Below, piece by piece: positions 45,481 through 56,400 of a stretch of DNA of 64,000 nt. The stretch lies in contig NC_049992.1 in assembly GCF_000003815.2 (NCBI RefSeq), positions 2,713,440-2,777,439 of the forward strand. The letters are read 5' to 3'. The notes under the pieces are model-generated. The model ran no database searches. It was given only the letters and a program-made list of their open reading frames with translations, and was not told the DNA's origin. How positions within the stretch are numbered: position 1 is the first letter of the stretch; every line of letters begins with the position of its first letter. Both the position numbers and the translations under genes were made by a program. Origin of the DNA: Branchiostoma floridae (taxonomy: Eukaryota; Chordata; Leptocardii; Amphioxiformes; Branchiostomatidae).

Positions 45481-47109
45481 GAACACAACAGATATTGATA
45501 TTATAGCCTGTATGGTACGGAGGGGAGGAGGATTAGACGTTTCCACTACAGTTACGGCAATGCTCATTCATTCATTCATTGCTTTTTTATTTTCTTTTAC
45601 TCTGACGTTTATGGACCCCACTATGATGTTTGATGGTTAAGGTCAATTACTTGATAGACTATTCGTGTGAATAAGTTGTACTTCCATGGAATGTTTTCTT
45701 AATCTGCAATATATTTTGTAAATATCAATGGACACCTGAAAAACAAATCATGGTGATTTGTTGGTAACGTAGATAAACTGGGATTGGAATCAAATCAGCA
45801 GTAAGTATTTACTGCAACTACACCTGTAGATATATGAGTGTTCTGGTATCGTTAGATTGATTCATTCGTTGATTAATCCAGTTAGAGTGATAGACAGGGT
45901 CTAATACCTATCATCAGGCAGTGAGTGAGTACATGCAAAGCTACTCTGCGTTAATCAATGAGGGTCTGTATGGGGGGATCCTGGAAAAAAATCAACGATA
46001 AATTTAGGAGGACTGGCAACGCTTAACGATGAATTCAAGAAGACCGGCAATGATTTACAACCAATTGAGGTGCTTTTAAAGTTTTAGAGGACGACTTCAT
46101 GCCGCAGTGTTTCAATGTGTTCGTGGGGAGAGCGCCGATACAGCAGGGACCTTCGTTGTAACTTGGGCAGTCTGGCCTAGTTTCATCCAAATAAGTCCAC
46201 CAGTTTGTGAGGGAGCGAGTATAGTAAAACTTAAACTTATAATGGGTAGCATCCAGGCTGGTTCGACTACGCGGCACTTGTGAACATCGCATCAAGGAGG
46301 TTAAAATCGCTTACCCTGTCGTCTCTCCTCTTGATTTTAACCTCCTTGATCGCATCAAGTCCACTAGTGTTGCTGACGGACCCATCAGTGCTTCGATCGA
46401 TAAATGTAGATTGACAGAAAGAAATGCCTGACATCAAGTTCTCAAAAGACTTCAATCTGGCGTCCACTAGTGTGCGGAGGGATACAGAAATCAATCGGAC
46501 TATGGAGGTTATCGACAGTGATGTGTGCTGATAACCGCATCACCGTTCGCCGACCGGAAATGAAACCCTCTCGAGTTTACAATGGCCGTTCCAGCAAAAA
46601 GGCGTCTCTTAATCATAAAAGATGAAATACCGTGGTAACCATTGAAGGGGGAAGGCATAAGGGCATTTAATCCCCAAAATGGCCACTAAGCATAAGCTAC
46701 CATTTGGATAACAGCTACCTTTTGTCTAATGACCGAACCGAATTATATCTTGGTATTAAGCTAGATCCGATACCGTAAAAATTCACCGAGTGCACTAATT
46801 GACCTGGACGGGCTGGCAACGCTCCCAGTGCCGATGAGATCCCGGGAAGGTTACGATGGACAGGTACCGGGTTAATGATGAAGTCCTGGGATTACGGCTG
46901 ATCATTCCCACGTCTGCCGAGATGAAGGCACAGGACCTTTCATCAACCGGCGTGACCTTGGAACAGGTTCTATGACCTTGCCCGCGCGGTTCCACTGCAT
47001 CAGACGAATTGGATCTGGCCAGTTCACGAGCACTACTTTACACTTATCGATCCGTGTTCCAAAACCAATTACGTGATTTTTTTTCGCGTCTCCCTTCTTT
47101 CCCAGCTAT
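45481..47109. other. No gene seen
   Basis: Contains the 46291-46350 hairpin. Minus ORFs of 66-86 codons (46035-46494, 46795-46995) have no recognisable domain. Confidence 0.45.
46291..46350. repeat. Hairpin, 18-bp perfect arms
   Basis: ATCAAGGAGGTTAAAATC at 46291-46308 is perfectly inverted at 46333-46350 around a 24-bp loop. Confidence 0.9.
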
Positions 47110-47275
47110 GGCGTTGGCGTGGCGTAGCCCGTAGCGCGTTCGGCTCGCAATCAAAAGGTCCGGAGTTCGATACCCACCATGCTCCGACTTTGTGCCCTTG
47201 GGAAATCCACTTTACACAACTTTTCATTACGTACGCCCACCGAGCATCTTCGGCTTATGTGACAAAACGTTTTAC
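47110..47275 (+). mobile_element. tRNA-derived SINE
   Basis: Pol III box A-like TGGCGTAGCCCGT and box B GAGTTCGATACCC (about 47163-47175), followed by the family body TTGTGCCCTTGGGAAA and TTTACACAACTTTTC. Shares the body with elements at 49.4, 54.65 and 60.4 kb. Confidence 0.75.
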
Positions 47276-47923
47276 ATAACACAAACCACAGATTTGGTGC
47301 GCCAATGTTACTCTCCAAGCAGAGGTTGAGTCGCGTAGATATAGTAGTAGTCGGAAAAATTACACCGGCGCTCCTCTTGCCAACATTGACATCCACCAAG
47401 AACCTGTCTGATTTTTTTTTTCAAACTTTATTTCCCAGAGCGCACTGTTTAAGGAAACCTGATATTCTGAAACAGAAAGCACACTGGTTGGTCCAAAATA
47501 GAATAAGTGAAATATTTCTAGTGCGTATCTTTTACCTATTGTATGAATGCCGTTGTTAAAACATTCTTCTGCCCTCAATCTTCAAGTCAATGCTGCAATC
47601 GTACTGGCTGACGTGATAAGCCTTTCTTTCCAGACACCATGATAGTTTTGCTGTTCACACACAGGGGCTCTGACCTGACTAACTCCAACCAGGTATACTA
47701 ATGAAAGAGGTCAGTGGGATGCAAATTGAATCGTTTCATCAAAGACTTTATCTTATTACATCTCAAAACAATGTGAACTTTATAGCCTGTACGTCTCGCC
47801 TCAAAGAAAGGATTGAGGCGGCCGAATAATTATTGAGTAGGTCACCATTTTGTTGCGTTGGAGCATCCCAAACACAGAAGAGTTCCTATTAGGGGTGGGT
47901 ACCGGTACAGAAAATTCAGGTCA

Positions 47924-47977
47924 AGGTCCGGTTCAGGTCAAGAGGATCAGGTGTAGGTTTGGACCTGAACCGGACCT
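47924..47977. repeat. Inverted repeat, 16-bp perfect arms
   Basis: AGGTCCGGTTCAGGTC (47924-47939) inverted at 47962-47977, next to a GGGGTGGGTACCGGTACAG sequence at about 47891. It could be part of a small palindromic element just upstream of the 48.1-kb gene. Confidence 0.8.
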
Positions 47978-48104
47978 GATTCAGTATGTGAGAAATTGTT
48001 TTTGAGATAATCATGCCTCTTTATATCTTTCTCCAGATTTTGGATTCACGTGGAAGCCTTCTAGAGCCAGATTCCGTGTGACGTGACAAGTCTGAACGGA
48101 TAGT

Positions 48105-48797
48105 ATGATGGTGCCAGCCCAGCCCTTTACAATGTGGTTCACTGCAATAGTCATAGCCACCATTTTGGATCGGTTCGAATCAGTCGCAGGAGGTCAGTAC
48201 AACGTCAGAAACTCCGGACCAATAAGAAACGGCGCCTCTAGTGACGTCGGACCCTTTCTGACCAATCACGAGCTGGAGTTTCAGACCTGCGTAGTAAACG
48301 CCTCGTGCTTCTTCATCGCCAAGGAGGCGATTTGTGACTGCGAGGATTTCAAGGACGTCGGGAAGTGCTTCGTGCGAAAACTCGAACAGAAGGCGGAGGA
48401 ACTGGAATCTTCTGACACCAGAATATCAGCCTGTTTAGAAAGGCCTGTGCCCAACCGTATCAACATTACCGGGTACAAGCTTGACTGCCACGTTTTCGGG
48501 TTGAGAGACTTTACCTTCAGCGTTAACGTCGCGCTAACGGGGAGGAATTGTACCCAACGTTCGGGGCTGTGTTACGCGGCAACGCTAAGCCAGAGACCGT
48601 GCACACTGTACGTCAAACGGGGCTTGGATGTGGGAGACCGGACGCCCCCCTCCCCCATCATCACAGGGGTTGGGGTGCTGCTTGTGGGAAGTATCATCAC
48701 CGCCGTGCTGTGCTCCTGCGATAGGACTGAACAAGATGACGTCTATGTTTTCGACGCCGAGCTGTCCAGGTTCACGCTGGCCAAAAACATTGCCTGA
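48105..48797 (+). CDS. Cysteine-rich single-pass membrane protein, 230 aa, unrecognised family
   Basis: I do not recognise a family. The protein has an N-terminal hydrophobic segment (M-W-F-T-A-I-V-I-A-T-I-L, residues about 10-21) that fits a signal peptide, an ectodomain with ten cysteines and N-glycosylation sequons (N-A-S, N-I-T, N-C-T), a transmembrane segment around residues 184-204 (I-I-T-G-V-G-V-L-L-V-G-S-I-I) and a 27-residue tail with an acidic D-D-V-Y-V-F-D patch. The ORF is uninterrupted. A strong 3' splice site (TATCTTTCTCCAG, ending 48036) lies 68 bp upstream with in-frame stops between, so a spliced 5' UTR is possible; a GTATAC donor at 47692 is a candidate partner. An AATAAA is seen near 49798. 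Type I topology is predicted only. Confidence 0.65.
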   Translation: MMVPAQPFTMWFTAIVIATILDRFESVAGGQYNVRNSGPIRNGASSDVGPFLTNHELEFQTCVVNASCFFIAKEAICDCEDFKDVGKCFVRKLEQKAEELESSDTRISACLERPVPNRINITGYKLDCHVFGLRDFTFSVNVALTGRNCTQRSGLCYAATLSQRPCTLYVKRGLDVGDRTPPSPIITGVGVLLVGSIITAVLCSCDRTEQDDVYVFDAELSRFTLAKNIA

Positions 48798-50264
48798 TGA
48801 GGACTCTAGAAAGAAATAGGTAACCATGAAATTGTCCAAGGCTAAGGTTCCGGTGCCCGTCAGGAATATAGCCCCGGCGGGGCTCTGAAGCCACAAATTT
48901 GTCCCGGTGGACTGCCGGATACGAATACCGGGGGGATGGCTACCTGTCGGTGTTCCCCACGGGTAGGTCACGGCGTCTAATAGTATTTGTTACCGGGTCC
49001 CGGGTTCGTTTTAAGTTGGTGCCCGACTGGACCCAAAATACCCCCGGGTGCCGCAAGGTGTCCCACGGAGCCACGTGGGCCCCCGAAAATGCCAAAACAG
49101 TCCGTGAACTGCTCGGCAGGGGGGCCCCTTATACCAAATGGGTAACTTGAGTACGCATTTGTAATCCCTAACAAACGAATCAGTCACAGTGATAACTTAA
49201 CATGTTGTGATACAATTATGTGGCATCGTGTAATTTCAAAGACAGTGGAAACGTTTGTGAACACCCAGTTACAAGTTGAAATATGACGATTCTAACATAT
49301 GATAGTGCCCTTGAAAGTATTTCCGAGTAGGAATATGGACTGGATTTCCCACTTGCCTTATGTCTAGTTAGTCTTTGTAGGTTGAAATAGACAACTATCA
49401 TTACTAAAAGAGATGTATGTAAAGGGTAGTCGGTAGGTACCCATTTTACATCTGAGCGGAGAAACGAAAGTCGTGTGAACTGCCTTTCCCAATGGCACAA
49501 GATCGGTAGCATGGTAGGATTTGAACCCAAGACCTCTGGGTTCTGGGTCAAATACCCTGAGGTTAGGCCACACGACCCCACAAAATACTTGCCGAACTAA
49601 AACAGAGTTGAAGGAGCAACTGGGGTTGAAAACAAAGACACCGAAGTCATGCTTTGTATTGAACGTTATCATTGTTGTCTTTTCTTGTCACTGAAAAGTA
49701 GAAGTTTATTGGATATATTTACAGATATTAGTACTTAGTATTAACAATACTTACTACTATAGACAGTGACAAACACTTCTGTTGTACATAACTCACAAAT
49801 AAATGGCTTTTACATTCTGAGTAAACAGTTGCGTTTTCTCTTTAATGACTAGATTTTGGTAACGTCACCTGAATAAACTCTGAATAGCAACAAAATAGAT
49901 ATGAAAACATTGAAATAAAGAATTATGGATTTCTTCTTTCATGCCAAAATACACGTTCATAAAAACATTGACACTTATTAACATTTCCACTTCTATTAAT
50001 AATAAATACAATCTGTGTAAATGTGTGGACAAAAATAAAGAATGTTCTCTCCAGATAGCAGCATATGTGCACTTCTGATGTATGAATATATATATTACCA
50101 GTTGCCTGGTCCCGGGTCGATTTTAACTCCAACTTAAAATAAACCCGGGGCCCGGCCGTACTGAAATTTTTACTGGAAGGGGTAGGGCATTGGCTTTCAG
50201 GCCCGTATACTCCCAAATTGGGACCCAAGCCTTAACAATCTTCAAATATGGCTCTATTCTGTCG
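48798..50264. other. Intergenic region with SINE
   Basis: GC-rich CCCGGG/CCGGGG-rich stretch at 48840-49140, a minus-strand SINE at 49390-49580, then AT-rich DNA. A CCCGGGGCCCGG-type patch at about 50110-50160 resembles 48990-49030 in inverted form. No coding region supported. Confidence 0.5.
49390..49580 (-). mobile_element. tRNA-derived SINE
   Basis: On the minus strand: TGTGGCCTAACCTC as box A-like, GGGTTCAAATCCT as box B, then CTTGTGCCATTGGGAAAGGC and AAATGGGTACCTACC. Same body and order as the 60.4-kb copy. Confidence 0.75.
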
Positions 50265-50408
50265 TCAATGTGAGATAGTGTGCTGAGCATCATCAAGGTT
50301 GTACTCCTCCACCTTGGCTGTTTCCCTGAGACACTCCCTCACGACTCTCCTGATCATCTCCTCCTGCGTCTCTGACGTAGCAGGAGTCACCTTCTTCTTC
50401 CTCACACT
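50265..50408 (-). CDS. iGluR exon 10: cytoplasmic tail and stop
   Basis: 144 nt ending in TGA (50265-50267), acceptor CTCCTGCAG. Encodes a short basic/acidic tail with E-E-M-I-R-R-V-V-R-E-C-L. The same block is found in the paralogue at the right edge of the window, which supports both the frame and the stop. No C-terminal PDZ-type ligand is obvious. Confidence 0.85.
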   Translation of the reverse strand, partial: SVRKKKVTPATSETQEEMIRRVVRECLRETAKVEEYNLDDAQHTISH

Positions 50409-53400
50409 CTGCAGGAGCAAAGAAAACTCGTCGGGTATCAGGTAGACTAAGCTCATTTTGTAATACCACCTTCAACTAGGACGTCTTCTCTACTTTAAAG
50501 GTAGTGAAGAACGAAATTTCACACGTTTGTGACATGTCTCTGTGGCTGAGTGGTAACGCACCACGTATATGTGTTGGGTAGGGGATTGCATTCGTCTTTT
50601 GTGAGAGACGTGGAATGGGGGGTACGGTGTTCGATGTGCCTCGAAACAGCCTCATTACTCAGATTGGGTACCTACTGGCTGCAATAATACACCAAGGTGA
50701 ATCATCTTTATTTGTTTGACTCACCAAATTGAACCAGGCTATCTCACAGGCGGCCACGATCAGAGCCAGCCCCGCCCCAGCTCCCAGGATACTCAGGATC
50801 CCGTAGAACTCGGCGATCACGTGACCCTCCCCGCTTCCAACGGCGTTTGATCCCCCATGAAGGTCACACCCCGAGGCCGGCCACCATTTTGTCGTCAGTT
50901 CGTCAATCTCTCCGTTTTCTTTCATCTCAAGGACGCTGAAAAAACAACAGGAACTTCATTCGTACGAATGCTGAATGTTGTCTTATTCTATACGTTTAAC
51001 TTAACAGATGACAATTAACGTTTTGTTGTGACCTTCGTCAAACAAAGTTCCAGGTTTAATCATCTAACATGGCGGACTATGCCTACGTCATGATCACGTG
51101 AGTTTTAAAATGATACGATAACCTACCTTATAGTGAGTTCCTCTGTGTAGGGGCTGCCGTGCGGCAAAGTTCCAGGTTTAACCATCTACCATGGCGGACA
51201 ATGTCCACGTCATGATCACGTGAGTTTAAACATTATACATACCTTATGGTGAGTTCCTCTGTGTAGGGGCTGCCGTGTGGCAGGCCGATGGCGTAACTCC
51301 TGTGCAAGAAAGTGTTCCCCACCATCATCAACTGGCAACTGTTTGCCTCGTCGTGGAGGACCTGCGGGAATAAAATAAAGTTGGGGCCTTCAAAAAGCTC
51401 CCTCTAGCGGATCAATGCTTGGCTGTATGCATTCATGTCCAGTGATATGGCATGAGTAACGTTACTGAAATGTTTGCTCGAATCACGTGCCTCAACAGGT
51501 GAAACTGGTGTTAGCCACCCAAAGTCACGTGGTTACAAACTATTTGCACTATTTGGTTGATCAATGCGAAATGAAGTTAAAGAAGATTTGTTGTATTCAT
51601 TTCTGCAGATTTCTTCGATCCACAGACGGACAGGCAACGCTAGTTCACCTTTATCCGAAGGGTGATCTATATCAGTTGTTTATAAAAGAGGGTAGTTCGG
51701 GATATCGAGTCAACGGATCAATGAATACCCTGTTTGTAATTAAAATAAAAGCAACGGATATAGGTTACCCCACGGATAAAGGTGAACTGGCGTTACCTCC
51801 GGTGAAACGGAGCAAACCGTGTTGTATTCTCTAACGATAACAGCTGATACCTCGTACTCTACCCACGGCCCGTCGTGTATGAAGATGTAGTCCCCCTCGC
51901 GAACCCTGGTCACAGCCGCGTCCAGGCTCGTCTGCAGGCCGTCCGGGTGCGTCTGCATCTGCGTCCACATCTTGTCGTACGTTGTTTCCAGGCCTGCAAA
52001 CAAATGGTGCAAATTTAGTCTCGTTTGGGCTTCTCTGAAGGCAATATCGCTGCGTCTAGCTATGTAAATGGTGCAAATGGTACAAAATTAACCTCGTTCA
52101 AGTTAGTTTGCAGCCCGTCCTTGTGTCTCCATACCTTATCGTAAGTCTTTCCTAGGCCTGGAATTTTGGAAACAAACAATGCAAAATTAGCCTCGCCCAG
52201 GCTTATCTGCAGCCCGTCTTGGTGCGTCTAAACCTGCAAACAAACTGCGGCAAGCCCTTGTTCGTTAAGGATTTACGTCCACATCTTGTGGAATAAACAG
52301 ATAAAATTTCACAAATGAGTAGAGATCGTATCTGTCTGTATCTGTATCTGTATCTGTATAGCCGGTATAACAGCCGTTCGGTGCAACACACCAGCTCATC
52401 GTATGTTCGTTAAGACTTCAGCCACAATAACAGAAAGTTATGCAGTGGATTAGTTTAAATGTAAAAGAAACTGAGTATAGTTTTCATGTCGATGTGTTTC
52501 AGGTTGGCATTCTTGTTGTTGGGAAGTTAGTAAACCCCAAACAGCGCCTCTGTGCCATGTTTGATGTGTTCTACTCGTGTTATACTCGTGTTCTACTCGA
52601 GTTCTCCTGTTCTACTCGTGTTCTACTCGTGTTCTACTCGTGTTCTACTCGTGATCTACTCGAGTTCTACTCGTGTGCTACTCGAGTTCTACTCGAGTTC
52701 TACTCGTGTTCTAATCGTGTTCTACTCGTGTTCAACTCGTGATCTACTCGTGTTCTACTCGTGTTCTACTCGTGATCTACTCGTGTTCTACTCGACTCAC
52801 CTTCCTGGTCCTGCAGGAAGCTGTGCATGGCCGTGTCCACCTCAATCCCGTACGTAATCGCCGTCTGACCAATCAGATCGTCGGGCGAGTTGATTGACGT
52901 CTGGAGAGACTTGACGGTTAGCGAGGCGGCCAGGTTGGCGGTGTAAGTGTTCACAACCACGAGGGTGAAGATGCCCCAGGAAAGCCCGAGAACTTTGATG
53001 GAGATCCCGCCGGGAATGGCAATGTCTGAAACATAGTGATGTTTTTTTTTTCACTCTATATCTGACTCATCAAACATTTCGTATCTTTAGATTTTTCAGA
53101 AGAATCTTGAGATCCTTTGAAAGTGTCTTGTGATGATTTTAAAGAGTCTGGAAAAAATCTTGAGATCTTTTAAAGAATGTTAACACTGAACATAAAGACA
53201 TCAAGATTCTCATGAAAAATCTAAAGATTGACTCGAAGCGTCTCAAGATTTATCACAAAATTTTAATTTTTTTTTTATAAATCTCAAGATTTTTCGATTT
53301 TCAAAGAGGTGTGAAGATCCCCGCTGGGGGTCAATATGAACCGTTGAGTACCAGACGAGTTTTTCACAAAATATCAGCAAAGTGTCAGTTAAGCTGTAAA

Positions 53401-56400
53401 AGGTTTTAAGCATTGGTCGCTGTTTCTAACTTTACCTGACAAATAAATTGTTTCTAGTTTCAAGGGAACACTGAAACTGACCTCCAGTTATCCACCCCAC
53501 GGACACCCACAAGGTTGTTCCCAGGTTGATATCCTCGTCCTCAAGAGCGCCCCTAGTGAGTCTACTCCGCACTGCAGCGAGCAGGAACATCAGACCGGCC
53601 ACGCCCAGCGACGAACCTAATATGGTCATCCAGACCTACGTCACGGATGACGTGATGCGAAATACAGGTATTATGGCATGAGAGTGTCAACCTGTATCTC
53701 TTCAGTCAGATCAATCATTCAATTTAATGAATTTAACAATACGTAAGTCCCGACTATCTTCCCAGTGTTGGTTAGGTTATTAAAATAAGTTTAGTTTTTT
53801 CGTAATTAGAGTTTAATGTCAGCTAGATAAACTACATAGGTTTTGTAAATTGTTATTAACGGATGCGATATGAAAGGTCTGATCGTTAACAAAACTTGTC
53901 TAGTTGGCTGATTATCTTTAAATTTATATCTAATGTTTTACCACCTGGGTGTCTAAACTTCATCGACATAGAAGGAAATCTGACGTAATTGGTAGAAAAA
54001 ATGTATCTGGGTATGTTCACATAACGTTTCTCCATGTCTGTCTGTATCTTTCTCAATGTGTGTCTCTGTTTAGCTCTCTATCTCCCCCACCTCTCTGTCT
54101 CTTTCTCTCTCTATGACATACGATCTACTTTCTATAAAAGTTAGGATTCCAATATTTTTTGTACCTCTAATGTGAAGGGTGCGAGGAACGCCCAGAAGTC
54201 GTATGTCCCGTGCACGTCTGGCACCTTCATTAGCATACCGATCCCGTATTCCATATAAGGCTTGGTGAAGTCGATGACGTCCTCCCGGTGTGACGTAATC
54301 GTCAGGGCGGCTACGATCATGTCGGCATTCTGTGATGAACAGATGTGAATATGACAGTTAGATGCAGCTCTAATAGAATAATCCTACGCATAAAAACAAT
54401 CTTCAAATGACGTTTTTCGTTAGTTCTATAATCGCCAGACGTCTGACCATAGGCCCTTTGGTCTTAAAAAGAAACGTATCAGAAAACATACAACACTAAA
54501 GAATCTTTTGCATCCCACGGACAAAAATGTATTTGTGGGAATCGTAGGACAGACTCAAAGGCCAACAGACAGACAGACTTGTCAAAAACAATACGTTATG
54601 GCCTTGGGGTGTAGTAAAGGAAGAGCAACAACTTTGTTTTACGTTGAAAGAATCTTGTGCCCTTGCTGGGAAAGGCAATTTTTACACATTTCCCCTTCAC
54701 TTGGGTTTTCACTTCACTCAGGTGAAAATGAGTACCTAGCTTCGGTTAGGGCGTTAAATTGGGGGTCCCGTGTTTGGGGAGAGCCAAACCTCATCCTACT
54801 ACTACTACTAATTGATAGATAACCTGACTGACCCCATCCACGACGTCCCCCACGGCGCCTGTCCAGCCCGTCCCGGCGTGCAGTGTCCCCTCGTGCCCGT
54901 CTGACGACTCTGTCAGGTTGTAGGTGAACTGCAGCCTGGTGGCGAGCGCCTCCAGCAGATCCACACAGAACCCGCGCCAGGATGTCTCGTTATTAGTGGT
55001 GGACTTCACGGCGAACGGAGCCTCCTGTGGGGAGTGACGCAGAAAGTATTTTTGAACATTTCCAAAATCATATCTAGTTCCTTCAGTAAGAGCTATTTGG
55101 CATAAGTACGTCAGGGTTTTTGTGATATTTTGTTCTTATGCTATATTCCAAGAACTTCATGGTAACAAGGCTTACTAGTGCGAGTTGTAAAAAAATTAGT
55201 TCGGAAAAAAAGAGTTAAAGAAATTTGGGAGAGTTGTCAAGGTTTAATTTGGTGTGTGAAAGAGTGGGTGACTGAGAGTGATTGGCTGTCGGTATGTGAG
55301 CGAGGAAGGGAGGGGGGAGCAGTAAAGGAGGGAGAGAGGGAGCGACTGAATGACTTAATCAGTAGATCACGAGTGTGTGGCTGAGTGAGTGAGTAAATGC
55401 ATGACTGAGTGAATGAATGAACGAATGAATGAATGAAACTGTATTGGAATAAATGACAAGATGAATTTTTAAAAAGTCGATAAGGTGTCGAAGCTATAAG
55501 AAGTAGTGTCAGACGACTCACCTCAAATGTCACCACTCGAAAGAACTGACCTGTAAAAAGACAACAAAATTCATTCACTTCATCAAATTCAATACCAACT
55601 CTCACAGGTTTTGTAACGAGTAATCAAGTTGCACAGAATGTGAAATGTAAGCCGTTAGTTGCCATGTGTAATTGCCGTTGTATAAGGGCGAACTTTTGCG
55701 TGCAAAGAATTCTGGAAAATAATCCGTTAGCCAGTATTGAACTACAAACCAGGCCCACCCAACCTTGACACTCACGGTAAAACTTACCCCAAGCCTTATC
55801 ACTTCTAAACTACCGTGAAAAACAATAGAAGACACGTAACACTGACACCTCAGTGTCGGCGGCACCATGGGGGCAGTGGGGGCGGCCGCCCCCACAAAAA
55901 ATAGGTCGTGGGGGCGACGATAAAATAAGCTGAAACACTCAAAATCAAGTTGAAACTCTTGTGTATATTTTCACTAATGGAAATTTCATCAAATCTCGCT
56001 AGTTTACTGGCAAAATTTGGCCCTGAAAATGCAGGAAATGACGTTTCAGAGGGTCCAGATTTCAAAATCCCTTGTGAGGATTCGCGCCGTCGGCACTGGA
56101 CATGGTGGGAAAATGCTACCGGAGCGTCGTCCCCCACGACCTTTTCCAGTAGAAATTTCATTATCAAACTTAGATTTGTTTACAAGCACAATGTTTCCCT
56201 CAAATGCAGGAAATGGCATTCAAAGTGTCCAGATTTAAAAATTTCTCCAAAAATCCCTTGCGGCGGCTTGCGTCTTCGGGGCTCACGACGACGTAGTGCA
56301 AAATATGTTGGTGCGTGGGTCGTCGCCCTCAAAAATCGATTTCTCTACTAGAAGTTTAATTAAATTCAGCTTTGTCTGTCTGCAAAATTTGTCCCTTAAA

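Noticed and set aside
48585-48971. 128-aa minus ORF
   Set aside because: Antisense shadow of the 230-aa membrane protein ORF.
52440-52857. Two overlapping 100-aa plus ORFs rich in L-V-F-Y-S-C-S-T-R
   Set aside because: Translation of the 11-bp minisatellite.
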